Assembly (NCBI RefSeq): GCF_014133895.1
Contig: NC_050733.1
Coordinates: 372,001 to 436,000 of the forward strand
Length of the DNA stretch: 64,000 nucleotides
Direction of reading: 5' to 3'
Origin: Torulaspora globosa
Lineage: Eukaryota > Ascomycota > Saccharomycetes > Saccharomycetales > Saccharomycetaceae
The first letter of the stretch is position 1; the number at the start of each line of letters is the position of its first letter. Position numbers and translations under genes: made by a program. Positions 10,573-17,985 of this stretch are shown here, piece by piece. The notes under the pieces were generated by a model that was given only the letters and a program-made list of their open reading frames with translations, was not told the origin of the DNA and searched no databases.

Positions 10573-10594
10573 GAATTCAGTCGACTCTAGAGTC
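10573..10594. repeat. Cluster of restriction-site palindromes upstream of the ATG19-like gene
   Basis: GAATTC (10573-10578), GTCGAC (10580-10585) and TCTAGA (10586-10591) are packed into 19 bp, and GACTCTAGAGTC (10583-10594) is a perfect 12-bp palindrome. It ends 24 bp before the ATG of the ATG19-like gene. It could be chance, a dyad regulatory site (AGAGTCA is near the Gcn4 core), or cloning-linker sequence. Confidence 0.45.
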
Positions 10595-10618
10595 AGGAAT
10601 CCAAATCAGAATTAAAAC

Positions 10619-12061
10619 ATGTCGTTAGGAAATGCAGGAATTGTTTATGGGACGCGGGGAGAAGTCTTTGAAGGGCAGCGTGACGGGAGTTTAAAGGATT
10701 TCATTGCGTCTACGTTCAACATACATAACGTCTTTCAGACCAAACTAGTGATGGGCAGATGTATTTGTCATGGGAAAAAGGCGTTGGAAACCGATAAGTT
10801 GCTGGACAACGAAGAGGAAGCCAATAAGTTTATCTCATCCAGGGATTCAAAGAAGCCCCATGTCATCCTCATATATGATAAGCACGGCGACTCATCTTCC
10901 GTCAAGGAAAGCAACCCCGAGAAGAATGACAAAGGAAATGTTGTCATTTCCCCAGAGCAATGGGATGATTTAGTATCTTTACTCAAGAAAGTCGAAATTA
11001 CGCTGAAGGAAAAAGAGAAAGACCAGCATCATGGCGGAGATGTAGTACACCCCCACGTTATATGCGACGGTTGCTATCCAACTGAGCAAACGGACGCGAG
11101 TGAGATCCGCGGGCCAAGGTTCAAATGCTTGACTTGTCACAATTTCGATCTCTGCTCGTCTTGCGAAAGTAAGGGCTACGAGACTTTTGGACATAAGAGA
11201 AGCCATAACATGGTGAAAGTTAACAAACCTACTGAGAATGATGTGCTGTCAGCTCCGGTGGGAGCCACTTTGCAATCAGCAAACAAGGTCTTCAATACGG
11301 ATAAGGAAGTCGTGGTTGACATTCCCGCTGACAGGAAGGATCTGTTTGATATGTTTTCAAATCTGGAGAATCTCGATGGAGTGGTCCACGGCTACACAAT
11401 GTACAAGAAGTGGACGGAAAAGTATGATGACGACAAGATCGACGAGATTCTAAAGAGTGCTAGTGCTAAACCAGCAGTCAAAGCCAGCCGTTCGAACAAA
11501 AAGCGCGCCACGCAGGCGAAGCCGTCCATCAAGCAGGGAGGAGTGGTCGTGGAAGTGGCGAAGAAAGATAACGCCATGATATTCCACCTTCGCAACCGAG
11601 ACAAAGTTGCCGTTCCGGGCGGATTGACCTTTGTGGGTTCCGCGATCGAGAACGGGGGTCACGACGACGGCTGCTGGGAGCTGCCCATGGGACCTCACGA
11701 ACTGCAACCGGGCAGCCACAAGGTACTCAAGTACAATTGTCACCCCGGAGTTTTCAACTTCCCGACGTCAGCCAAAAGCAGGATCACTCTAGTGGATGAA
11801 CAGAAAGATGTCAAGTACGAAGGCTTCACCAATTTTGAGCCAGGCTCACACTTTATCCTACACCACTCCGGCGCGAAGCCCCAGCAGGATCTTGTGCTGA
11901 TCAACGACGTGGACACCTTACAACTGCTGGATAAAGACGATTCCGACAGCGTCATCAGCTCGTCGACGGTCACGAATGACAACGACACCTCGCAATCCGT
12001 CTCAAACCATGAAAGTTTCGATTGGGAAGACTACGACTTTCTCAGCGAGAGCGACGTCTGA
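10619..12061 (+). CDS. ATG19: Atg19/Atg34-type selective autophagy receptor with a ZZ zinc finger
   Basis: 480 residues (S. cerevisiae Atg19 is 415). Receptors of this kind bring vacuolar hydrolases (aminopeptidase I, alpha-mannosidase) to the forming Cvt vesicle by binding Atg11 and Atg8. Visible features: an N-terminal globular region; a charged, coiled-coil-like helix at about 112-135; a ZZ finger at about 144-200 with C149, C152, C170, C173, C179, C182, H192 and H196; a segment VVVDIPADRKDLFDMFSNLE matching the Atg19 central region; a beta-rich domain with MGPHELQPGS matching the Atg19 alpha-mannosidase-binding domain; the acidic-serine run DDSDSVISSS like the phosphorylated Atg11-binding site; and a C-terminal FDWEDYDFL that offers an Atg8-interacting motif. 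Atg19 of S. cerevisiae lacks the ZZ finger, so this form resembles NBR1-type receptors. Synteny (YOL082W/YOL083W) supports the call. Confidence 0.85.
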   Translation: MSLGNAGIVYGTRGEVFEGQRDGSLKDFIASTFNIHNVFQTKLVMGRCICHGKKALETDKLLDNEEEANKFISSRDSKKPHVILIYDKHGDSSSVKESNPEKNDKGNVVISPEQWDDLVSLLKKVEITLKEKEKDQHHGGDVVHPHVICDGCYPTEQTDASEIRGPRFKCLTCHNFDLCSSCESKGYETFGHKRSHNMVKVNKPTENDVLSAPVGATLQSANKVFNTDKEVVVDIPADRKDLFDMFSNLENLDGVVHGYTMYKKWTEKYDDDKIDEILKSASAKPAVKASRSNKKRATQAKPSIKQGGVVVEVAKKDNAMIFHLRNRDKVAVPGGLTFVGSAIENGGHDDGCWELPMGPHELQPGSHKVLKYNCHPGVFNFPTSAKSRITLVDEQKDVKYEGFTNFEPGSHFILHHSGAKPQQDLVLINDVDTLQLLDKDDSDSVISSSTVTNDNDTSQSVSNHESFDWEDYDFLSESDV

Positions 12062-12414
12062 ACATACATCCTTTACCTTTTTCGTTACTCAGGGTCCCGA
12101 GCACTCCTTTGTCGCCAACTCTACCCGCACGAACACAGACAGCGGCTTAGCCACCAGGCCACGGCCGCCATCACCGTAGGTGACTGAACGCAGACCATTG
12201 ACGGGCTTCATTTCCAGCTAAATGGACTCTTCCATATTTTAGCTCATTGGATTGAGTATCACGTGATACTTTTTGCTTACGCTGATTAAAATTTTTCAGT
12301 GGATAGCATACAAGGTTGAAGAAGAGAGGATGTAGAAAGTATACATTTCACTAATCTCAGGGCTCTTAGCTGTTCCAATTGTTGTGTTAGGAAGCTTAAT
12401 CGATTTGAGTGATA
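12062..12414. other. Intergenic region upstream of SUP45 (353 bp)
   Basis: Carries the 3' end of the ATG19-like gene and the SUP45 promoter. The notable element is a 16-bp perfect palindrome around CACGTG at 12255-12270. A short AAAATTTTTCA stretch at about 12288-12298 resembles the RRPE element. No other gene is seen. Confidence 0.5.
12255..12270. promoter_or_regulatory. CACGTG palindrome (Cbf1-type site) upstream of SUP45
   Basis: AGTATCACGTGATACT is a perfect 16-bp palindrome containing ATCACGTGAT, which fits the RTCACRTG consensus of Cbf1 on both strands. It lies 145-160 bp before the SUP45 ATG. Binding is inferred from the motif. The flanking DNA lacks the AT-rich tract and CDEIII of a point centromere. 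Confidence 0.6.
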
Positions 12415-13728
12415 ATGGAGACTGACGCTGAGAAAAATATTGAGATTTGGAAGGTTAAGAAATTAATCAAATCGTTGGAACAGGCCAGAGGTAATGGTAC
12501 ATCGATGATTTCTTTGGTTATTCCACCCAAGGGACAAATTGCCTTATACCAAAAGATGTTGACCGATGAATATGGTACTGCGTCGAACATCAAATCCAGA
12601 GTTAACCGTTTATCTGTGCTTTCGGCGATCACATCTACGCAGCAAAAACTAAAACTGTATAACAAAGTGCCACCAAATGGTTTAGTTCTGTATTGTGGTG
12701 ATATAATCACGGAGGAGGGTAAAGAGAAAAAGGTTACTTTTGATATTGAGCCATACAAACCAATCAACACTTCGCTGTATCTTTGTGACAACAAATTCCA
12801 CACGGAAGTGCTTTCGGAGCTGCTAGAGGCAGACGATAAGTTTGGTTTTATAGTGATGGACGGTCAGGGCACCCTGTTTGGTTTGCTTTCTGGTAACACG
12901 AGGACTGTTTTGCATAAATTTACAGTGGATCTTCCCAAGAAGCACGGCAGAGGTGGTCAATCTGCTGTCCGTTTTGCGCGTCTGAGAGAAGAGAAAAGAC
13001 ACAACTATGTGAGAAAGGTCGCTGAGGTGGCAGTGCAAAATTTCATCACGAATGATAAGGTTAACGTCAAGGGTTTGATTCTAGCCGGTTCTGCGGATTT
13101 CAAGACAGATTTGGCCAAATCTGAGATGTTTGATCAGAGATTGGCATCCAAGGTTATCAAAATTGTCGATATATCCTACGGTGGTGAAAACGGTTTTAAT
13201 CAAGCAATCGAATTGTCTGCAGAGACGCTAGCCAATGTCAAATTCGTGCAGGAGAAGAAACTCCTGACGGATTACTTCGACGAAATTTCACAGGACACTG
13301 GTAAGTTCTGTTACGGTATTGATGACACTTTGAAAGCGCTGGATCTTGGTGCTGTCGAGACATTGATTGTGTTTGAGAACCTGGAGACTTTGAGATGCGT
13401 CTACAAGGACTCCGAGAACAAAGAAGTGATCAAGTTCACAAAACCTGAGCAGGAAGACAAATCATATGCCATTGACAAAGCTACCGGCCAAGAAATGGAT
13501 TTGGTCGAGGAGCAGCCTCTAATCGAATGGTTGGCGGAGAACTATAAGAACTATGGTGCGACGTTGGAATTCATTACTGATAAATCCTCCGAGGGTGCAC
13601 AATTCGTCACTGGTTTCGGTGGTCTAGGGGCCATTTTACGTTACAAGGTCAACTTTGAGCAGCTGGTGGACGAGTCAGAAGACGAATATTATGACGAGAA
13701 TGAGGGCTCTGACTATGACTTCATCTAA
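12415..13728 (+). CDS. SUP45: eRF1, translation termination factor
   Basis: 437 residues, the same length as S. cerevisiae Sup45. eRF1 reads all three stop codons in the ribosomal A site and, with eRF3 (Sup35), triggers peptide release. The stop-codon recognition motifs are present: NIKS at 58-61 and YLCDNKF at 122-128. The peptidyl-hydrolysis GGQ is at 180-182. The C-terminal Sup35-binding domain ends in an acidic tail [19 protein letters not shown]. The ATG at 12415 gives a start matching the family; a GTG two codons earlier is ignored. It converges with MAK5, leaving 112 bp. Conservation is very high, so nothing suggests altered stop-codon usage. Confidence 0.98.
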   Translation: METDAEKNIEIWKVKKLIKSLEQARGNGTSMISLVIPPKGQIALYQKMLTDEYGTASNIKSRVNRLSVLSAITSTQQKLKLYNKVPPNGLVLYCGDIITEEGKEKKVTFDIEPYKPINTSLYLCDNKFHTEVLSELLEADDKFGFIVMDGQGTLFGLLSGNTRTVLHKFTVDLPKKHGRGGQSAVRFARLREEKRHNYVRKVAEVAVQNFITNDKVNVKGLILAGSADFKTDLAKSEMFDQRLASKVIKIVDISYGGENGFNQAIELSAETLANVKFVQEKKLLTDYFDEISQDTGKFCYGIDDTLKALDLGAVETLIVFENLETLRCVYKDSENKEVIKFTKPEQEDKSYAIDKATGQEMDLVEEQPLIEWLAENYKNYGATLEFITDKSSEGAQFVTGFGGLGAILRYKVNFEQLVDESEDEYYDENEGSDYDFI

Positions 13729-13840
13729 GCTCTAGATAATATGAAGTAGTCGCAGACGTTTTTCTATAAATGCTTGCTTTGTACATTATCGTATGCCCTT
13801 TTGGCTTTTCTTCATGTGTCACGAAATCGCAACGATGGAG

Positions 13841-16111
13841 TTAGTGTTTACTTCTTTTCTTCTTAAGCTGCTCCAGGGCATCTACCTTTTCGTGCCCAAT
13901 AATAAAATCATGCCCTCTCTTTTTGACCAAATTATCCGCAAGGTTGACGAGACCACCAGTCAAATATTTCTTTCTTAGGTCTTTCCGCAATGGCCTTCCT
14001 AGCAACTCATCAAGTTCGGCCTTTAAACCCCTCACGCGATCCTTGCTAATGGTTTTATTTATCTTTTTTGTTTTGTTTTTGGCTAGTATGACATCTTTGT
14101 CTTCTTCATCAGAACTTATATTAATTTCAAGGTCTTCCGCCGCTTTCTTAAGCCAGTTATCATCTTTCTTTAAAGATGTGGAAGCAATTTCGTTATCAGC
14201 CAATTTGCTGGCTATTTTGCTTCGTTCTCTCAATTGCGTAACTATATCGGTTTCAATAGGTAGAAGTGGAACGGTTTTCTGCCATTTTTTCTTCTTATTA
14301 GCTGTCTCATCCGAGCCGCTTTTTAAAGCCAACAATTTCCTAAGTTTCCTCAATGGACCTTGTGCTTCCTCAGGAGAGCATAACATAACCGAAACTCCCT
14401 CCTTTTCAGCTCTAGCTGTCCTACCAGATCTATGAATATAGACATCGGCACTTCTTGGTAAGTGGTAGTGAATAACGTGCTCAATGTTCGGAATATCTAA
14501 TCCCCTAGCAGCCACATCACTTGCTATTAGAACGGTTGACTTGTTAAGGGTTCGATTCTTCTCAGATTGCTGTTGATATCTCTCCAGGTTTCGTAACCTA
14601 TTCTTCTGGGTCATCGAAGAATGAATTTGAAATGTAGGTACTTTCAGATGATTCAAGTACGCATTTAGCTTCTTCACTGAATCAATAGAGTTGCAAAAAA
14701 CGAGAGTGGTACCAGGATACATGGTAACGAAATAGTAACAGTACAAATCACGTTCTAGAGGGCCGCATTCAATCAGTGACTCTTTAATCTGCGAGCTGAT
14801 TCGCTGCTCACTGTTAGTATCAATTATTATAGGTTTGGATTTGAAATGTATCTTTTTCATCAGCTGCTGTAAGACAGCCTCCATCTCATCCGAGTGCTTA
14901 TCTCTCTTCATCTTTGACCATGATGTCGATGACAGCTTGCTGAACAGGTCCATGGCAAATGTTGCAGAGTATACCATTGTTTGCCATCCTTGATCACGGA
15001 CATTTTTCCTTCTACTGTTACCCAAGTGCTTAAGGATCTTCTCGAATTCTTCGAAATGTCCGTCTTGGAGCAATCTGTCAGCTTCATCTAGAATTAAGGT
15101 CTCGATCCGTGCAAATCTGTCTAAAAGCTTCGTGTTTCTTTCAATAAGCTCCAGAAACCTACCTGGAGTAGCGACAACAATCCTTCCACTTCCCTGGTAA
15201 TCTAACAAACGTTCTTGCTTGTGAATTGACAACCCACCGGTCAGAGGAATTATGGCATAAGGTGAATTCTTTAAAACTGCTTTACCAAGTGCCTGTAAAT
15301 GCTTATTCACTTGCTGAGCAAGCTCTCTAGTTGGAGTGAAAATCAAGGCGACTGGAGAAGTATTATTTTTACTTTTCACCAGTCTCTCTAGGACAGGTAT
15401 ACCATAAGCCAAAGTCTTACCGGAGCCAGTAGCTGCTTTCCCCATTACATCTTTACCCTGCATAGCAACTGGTATAGCCCTCGACTGAATCTCTGTGGGT
15501 TTAGAAAACCCCAGTTTGGCAAGACCTTGCAGAGTTGTAAGCGACAGCGGACCGAGCTTGCCCCATTCTGGCAGTTCACTGACTTCGATATCATCTAGGT
15601 CGATATCAGTCTGAAATACATTTGGTTGCAACTCATCGTTGTCATCATGGGCACTAGCGTTATCGTCAGCCTCTTGTTCCTCATTCTCGTTTGTTTCATC
15701 AGCAGATATATCGGAGGTTTCACTAAACGATGATGCTTCAAGTTCACCTTCGTCGACGTCATCGAGGTTTTTAAATTCGATTAATTCGTCTGACTGCTTT
15801 TCCTCGGAAGATTCTTGGTCCGAACTATTTCCACCATTTGATTGTCGAACCTTCGATTCATCCCGCGCTATGAATTGCACTTTACCATCGACAACCTTGA
15901 CATCGACACCATCAATCTCTTCTAACCCATAAAAACCACCAAAATCGCCTAACGTGTCTGGGACTTGAACCGCCTTCCATTTCAAATCCGATGCTCCCAC
16001 CACGATCCCTTCCTTTCGACTGTTTTTCGAGGGAGCCCTCCTCAAGGGAGCACGCTTGGCCTTCCTGGTTGATGACTTATTGTTCTTGCGCAGTCTATCA
16101 GCAGAGGCCAT
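13841..16111 (-). CDS. MAK5: Mak5, DEAD-box RNA helicase of 60S biogenesis
   Basis: 756 residues (S. cerevisiae Mak5 773). Nucleolar ATP-dependent helicase required for early large-subunit assembly. The N terminus is basic, then DLKWKAVQVPDTLGDFGGFY and GLEEIDGVDVKVVDGKV, a signature particular to Mak5. The helicase core has ATGSGKT at 227-233, PTRELAQQ, DEAD at about 343, SAT at about 383, then VAARGLDIPNIEHVIHY and HRSGRTARA in the second RecA domain. The tail is lysine-rich. The first ATG (16111) is used. It shares a 171-bp divergent promoter with BMT2; both are ribosome-biogenesis genes. Confidence 0.95.
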   Translation of the reverse strand: MASADRLRKNNKSSTRKAKRAPLRRAPSKNSRKEGIVVGASDLKWKAVQVPDTLGDFGGFYGLEEIDGVDVKVVDGKVQFIARDESKVRQSNGGNSSDQESSEEKQSDELIEFKNLDDVDEGELEASSFSETSDISADETNENEEQEADDNASAHDDNDELQPNVFQTDIDLDDIEVSELPEWGKLGPLSLTTLQGLAKLGFSKPTEIQSRAIPVAMQGKDVMGKAATGSGKTLAYGIPVLERLVKSKNNTSPVALIFTPTRELAQQVNKHLQALGKAVLKNSPYAIIPLTGGLSIHKQERLLDYQGSGRIVVATPGRFLELIERNTKLLDRFARIETLILDEADRLLQDGHFEEFEKILKHLGNSRRKNVRDQGWQTMVYSATFAMDLFSKLSSTSWSKMKRDKHSDEMEAVLQQLMKKIHFKSKPIIIDTNSEQRISSQIKESLIECGPLERDLYCYYFVTMYPGTTLVFCNSIDSVKKLNAYLNHLKVPTFQIHSSMTQKNRLRNLERYQQQSEKNRTLNKSTVLIASDVAARGLDIPNIEHVIHYHLPRSADVYIHRSGRTARAEKEGVSVMLCSPEEAQGPLRKLRKLLALKSGSDETANKKKKWQKTVPLLPIETDIVTQLRERSKIASKLADNEIASTSLKKDDNWLKKAAEDLEINISSDEEDKDVILAKNKTKKINKTISKDRVRGLKAELDELLGRPLRKDLRKKYLTGGLVNLADNLVKKRGHDFIIGHEKVDALEQLKKKRSKH

Positions 16112-16282
16112 TCTCAAGCTTTATCTTTCGAAATCTGCTGCTTTCTTGACATCTCATCGCATCTCATCGTGAAATTTTTTTTCTATCCTTCCGCCTATGT
16201 CTTCAATCAACCGAGACAGCGAAAGCGAAGCATCTGCCTGCGAAGCAGCTCTACGTGAGCCTTCACCTTCAGCTACTCGGGG
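16112..16282. promoter_or_regulatory. Bidirectional ribosome-biogenesis promoter (PAC and RRPE-type elements) for MAK5 and BMT2
   Basis: 171 bp between two divergent ribosome-biogenesis genes. It holds two copies of CTCATCG (CTCATCGC at 16153-16160; CTCATCG at 16163-16169), which is the PAC element bound by Dot6/Tod6-type repressors. They are followed at once by TGAAATTTTTTTTC (16170-16183), close to the RRPE element (Stb3-type). The same pair of motifs occurs before BRX1 and REX4 in this window. Confidence 0.7.
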
Positions 16283-17224
16283 ATGTTGTCGCGAAGAAAG
16301 AGAAGTATCACGGGCAACAAGATTTCCAAATTCGCTGAGGTAAACATCAAACCCAGCAAAGCACGACGGATCATTCGACGGTACCATTTCCTAAACAATA
16401 AGAAAAGAATAATATGCAATCGACTTGGTATAGATACCGATCATCCGGACGATGAACCACAACAGAAAAGAACCGGAACTTTTGACTCCACAGATATGGA
16501 AAAACTGCTCCTAAAGGTCCAGGACAAGAACTTGTCACGAGAGCAACTGCATCGATGTCTTCAGTACATCGAAGCAGAGATCACGAACCAAGGCGGCCTA
16601 GAAGAATACCAACGCGCCAGTCGAATTGGTCAGTCCAACGCCAGAGGTGGAGACTCTTCCAAACTGCTAGTCTCATGGTTAAGGGAACTCAAATACAATC
16701 GCGGGAAACCGATGACGGCGTTGGAAATCGGCTCTCTGGACTCCGAAAACTGCATTTCCACCTGCGGAATTTTCAACCCAGTAACGAGAATAGACCTGAA
16801 CGAGAGTAACAACTCGCGTGGGATCCTGCGACAAGACTTCATGGAGCGTCCCATACCGAGCAACGACGACTCCCGGTTCCATCTGGTCTCCTGCTCGTTG
16901 GTCTTGAACTTTGTACCGACTCCGGTGCTGAGAGGCCAAATGCTGAAAAGATTTCATCAATTCTTGAAAGGTCCCAAACTACTGTTTCTAGTTCTGCCGC
17001 TACCGTGCATCAACAACTCCCGCTATATGGATCAAACCTACCTTGTCAAAATGATGGCCCATCTGGGATACCACCTTCTCAAACACCATGAATCGAAAAA
17101 GCTATACTATTCCCTCTTCACTCTACAACGCCAACCTAGCCCTGATGACAAGGACATCACTTTCGCGACGAAGAAAATACTACATGATGGTCCAAAGATG
17201 AATAACTTCTGTATAGTCCTGTAA
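16283..17224 (+). CDS. BMT2: Bmt2, 25S rRNA adenine-N1 methyltransferase
   Basis: 313 residues (S. cerevisiae Bmt2 337). Nucleolar SAM-dependent enzyme that makes m1A in 25S rRNA during 60S maturation. The basic N terminus MLSRRKRSITGNKISK and RRYHFLNNKKR match the family. The SAM pocket is TALEIGSLDSEN at 145-156, with the acidic RIDLNE at about 169-174. LVSCSLVLNFVPTP at 201-214 occupies the catalytic-loop position of this Rossmann-like group, followed by RGQMLKRFHQFLKGP. It is YBR141C-like by position, next to MAK5 (YBR142W) and IRA (YBR140C). Confidence 0.92.
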   Translation: MLSRRKRSITGNKISKFAEVNIKPSKARRIIRRYHFLNNKKRIICNRLGIDTDHPDDEPQQKRTGTFDSTDMEKLLLKVQDKNLSREQLHRCLQYIEAEITNQGGLEEYQRASRIGQSNARGGDSSKLLVSWLRELKYNRGKPMTALEIGSLDSENCISTCGIFNPVTRIDLNESNNSRGILRQDFMERPIPSNDDSRFHLVSCSLVLNFVPTPVLRGQMLKRFHQFLKGPKLLFLVLPLPCINNSRYMDQTYLVKMMAHLGYHLLKHHESKKLYYSLFTLQRQPSPDDKDITFATKKILHDGPKMNNFCIVL

Positions 17225-17954
17225 ATGTATTGTCCATTAAACGATCATTAGCCGCCCACCTCTGCTCACTTACTAGGTTATCGCTTTTGTGGCAAGTCAC
17301 TACTGACGGTGAAACCGGGTTACAGTGACACAAAAAAAGTAAACCATCGTTCCCCACGAAACCTTAATCTTGCGCAGCATCAATGCACTGATACGCCCCG
17401 CAGCTTTCCTTTTGACCAAACCTCCCCTACACTGTGGCTTTTTCCGCTCGCCGCGGAGCCGGCGATACCACACTGAACCCGAAGGTCGGGAAAACGTTAG
17501 CAGGGCTGGGCAAAACGGCGCGAGGCCCTATTTAGGTTTCCCCAACGGTACCCATAGGCAGGGTTAGAATATCGGTGGAGTTGTTGATAGTCAGTGGTGA
17601 AGGCAGGCTCATCATTGTGGTCTAACTTGGATGTAAGTAGAAACAGGGACTTTTGAGGTAGCCCATCTAGGACTACAACAACAGCATAAAAAAAATAACC
17701 GATCACCAAGATCAAAGGGCGATCAAGCTAAGAAAGATAAAGTTTGCAAGTCAACCTTTGTCAGGTTTTGACAGTCGCCTTTGTGAAGAAGAACAGCATT
17801 AGCAGGATTGGCGAAGGACCTGCGGTGATCTTTGAGTAAGCAAGAAGAGACAGAATAGTTGGAGTTGATACAGGACTCTATTTGCATTGTCGTAAGAATT
17901 CCTTTTTTTTTTTTTCCTTAACATAGTTCTCAAATTTGGCGGTTCTATGGCTCA
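17225..17954. other. Long leader/intergenic region upstream of IRA (730 bp)
   Basis: No convincing gene. It contains a short hairpin CCCGA-AGG-TCGGG at 17478-17490, G/C-rich patches, a run of 13 T at 17903-17915 (a nucleosome-excluding poly(dA:dT) tract typical of promoters), and an out-of-frame ATG at 17947 whose 12-codon frame overlaps the IRA start. Short open frames in the region have no family character. Confidence 0.5.
17903..17915 (+). promoter_or_regulatory. Poly(T) tract upstream of IRA
   Basis: Thirteen consecutive T about 40 bp before the IRA start codon, the longest homopolymer in the window. Likely a nucleosome-depleting promoter element; it is also prone to length error. Confidence 0.5.
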
Positions 17955-17985
17955 ATGTCAACCAGTGGGAGTTCTTCTAAAGTAG
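17947..17985 (+). other. uORF overlapping the IRA start codon
   Basis: An ATG at 17947 opens a 12-codon frame (MAQCQPVGVLLK) ending in TAG at 17983-17985, in a different frame from IRA, whose ATG at 17955 lies inside it. If the transcript starts upstream of 17947, scanning ribosomes meet this ATG first, which would lower IRA translation. Confidence 0.45.

Noticed and set aside
12255..12400. Point centromere at the CACGTG palindrome
   Set aside because: CDEI-like core is present, but no 80-bp AT-rich CDEII and no CCGAA-containing CDEIII follow it.
13923..14435. 170-codon frame antisense to MAK5
   Set aside because: Ser/Leu-rich product of reading lysine- and glutamate-rich helicase codons backwards; no homology recognised.
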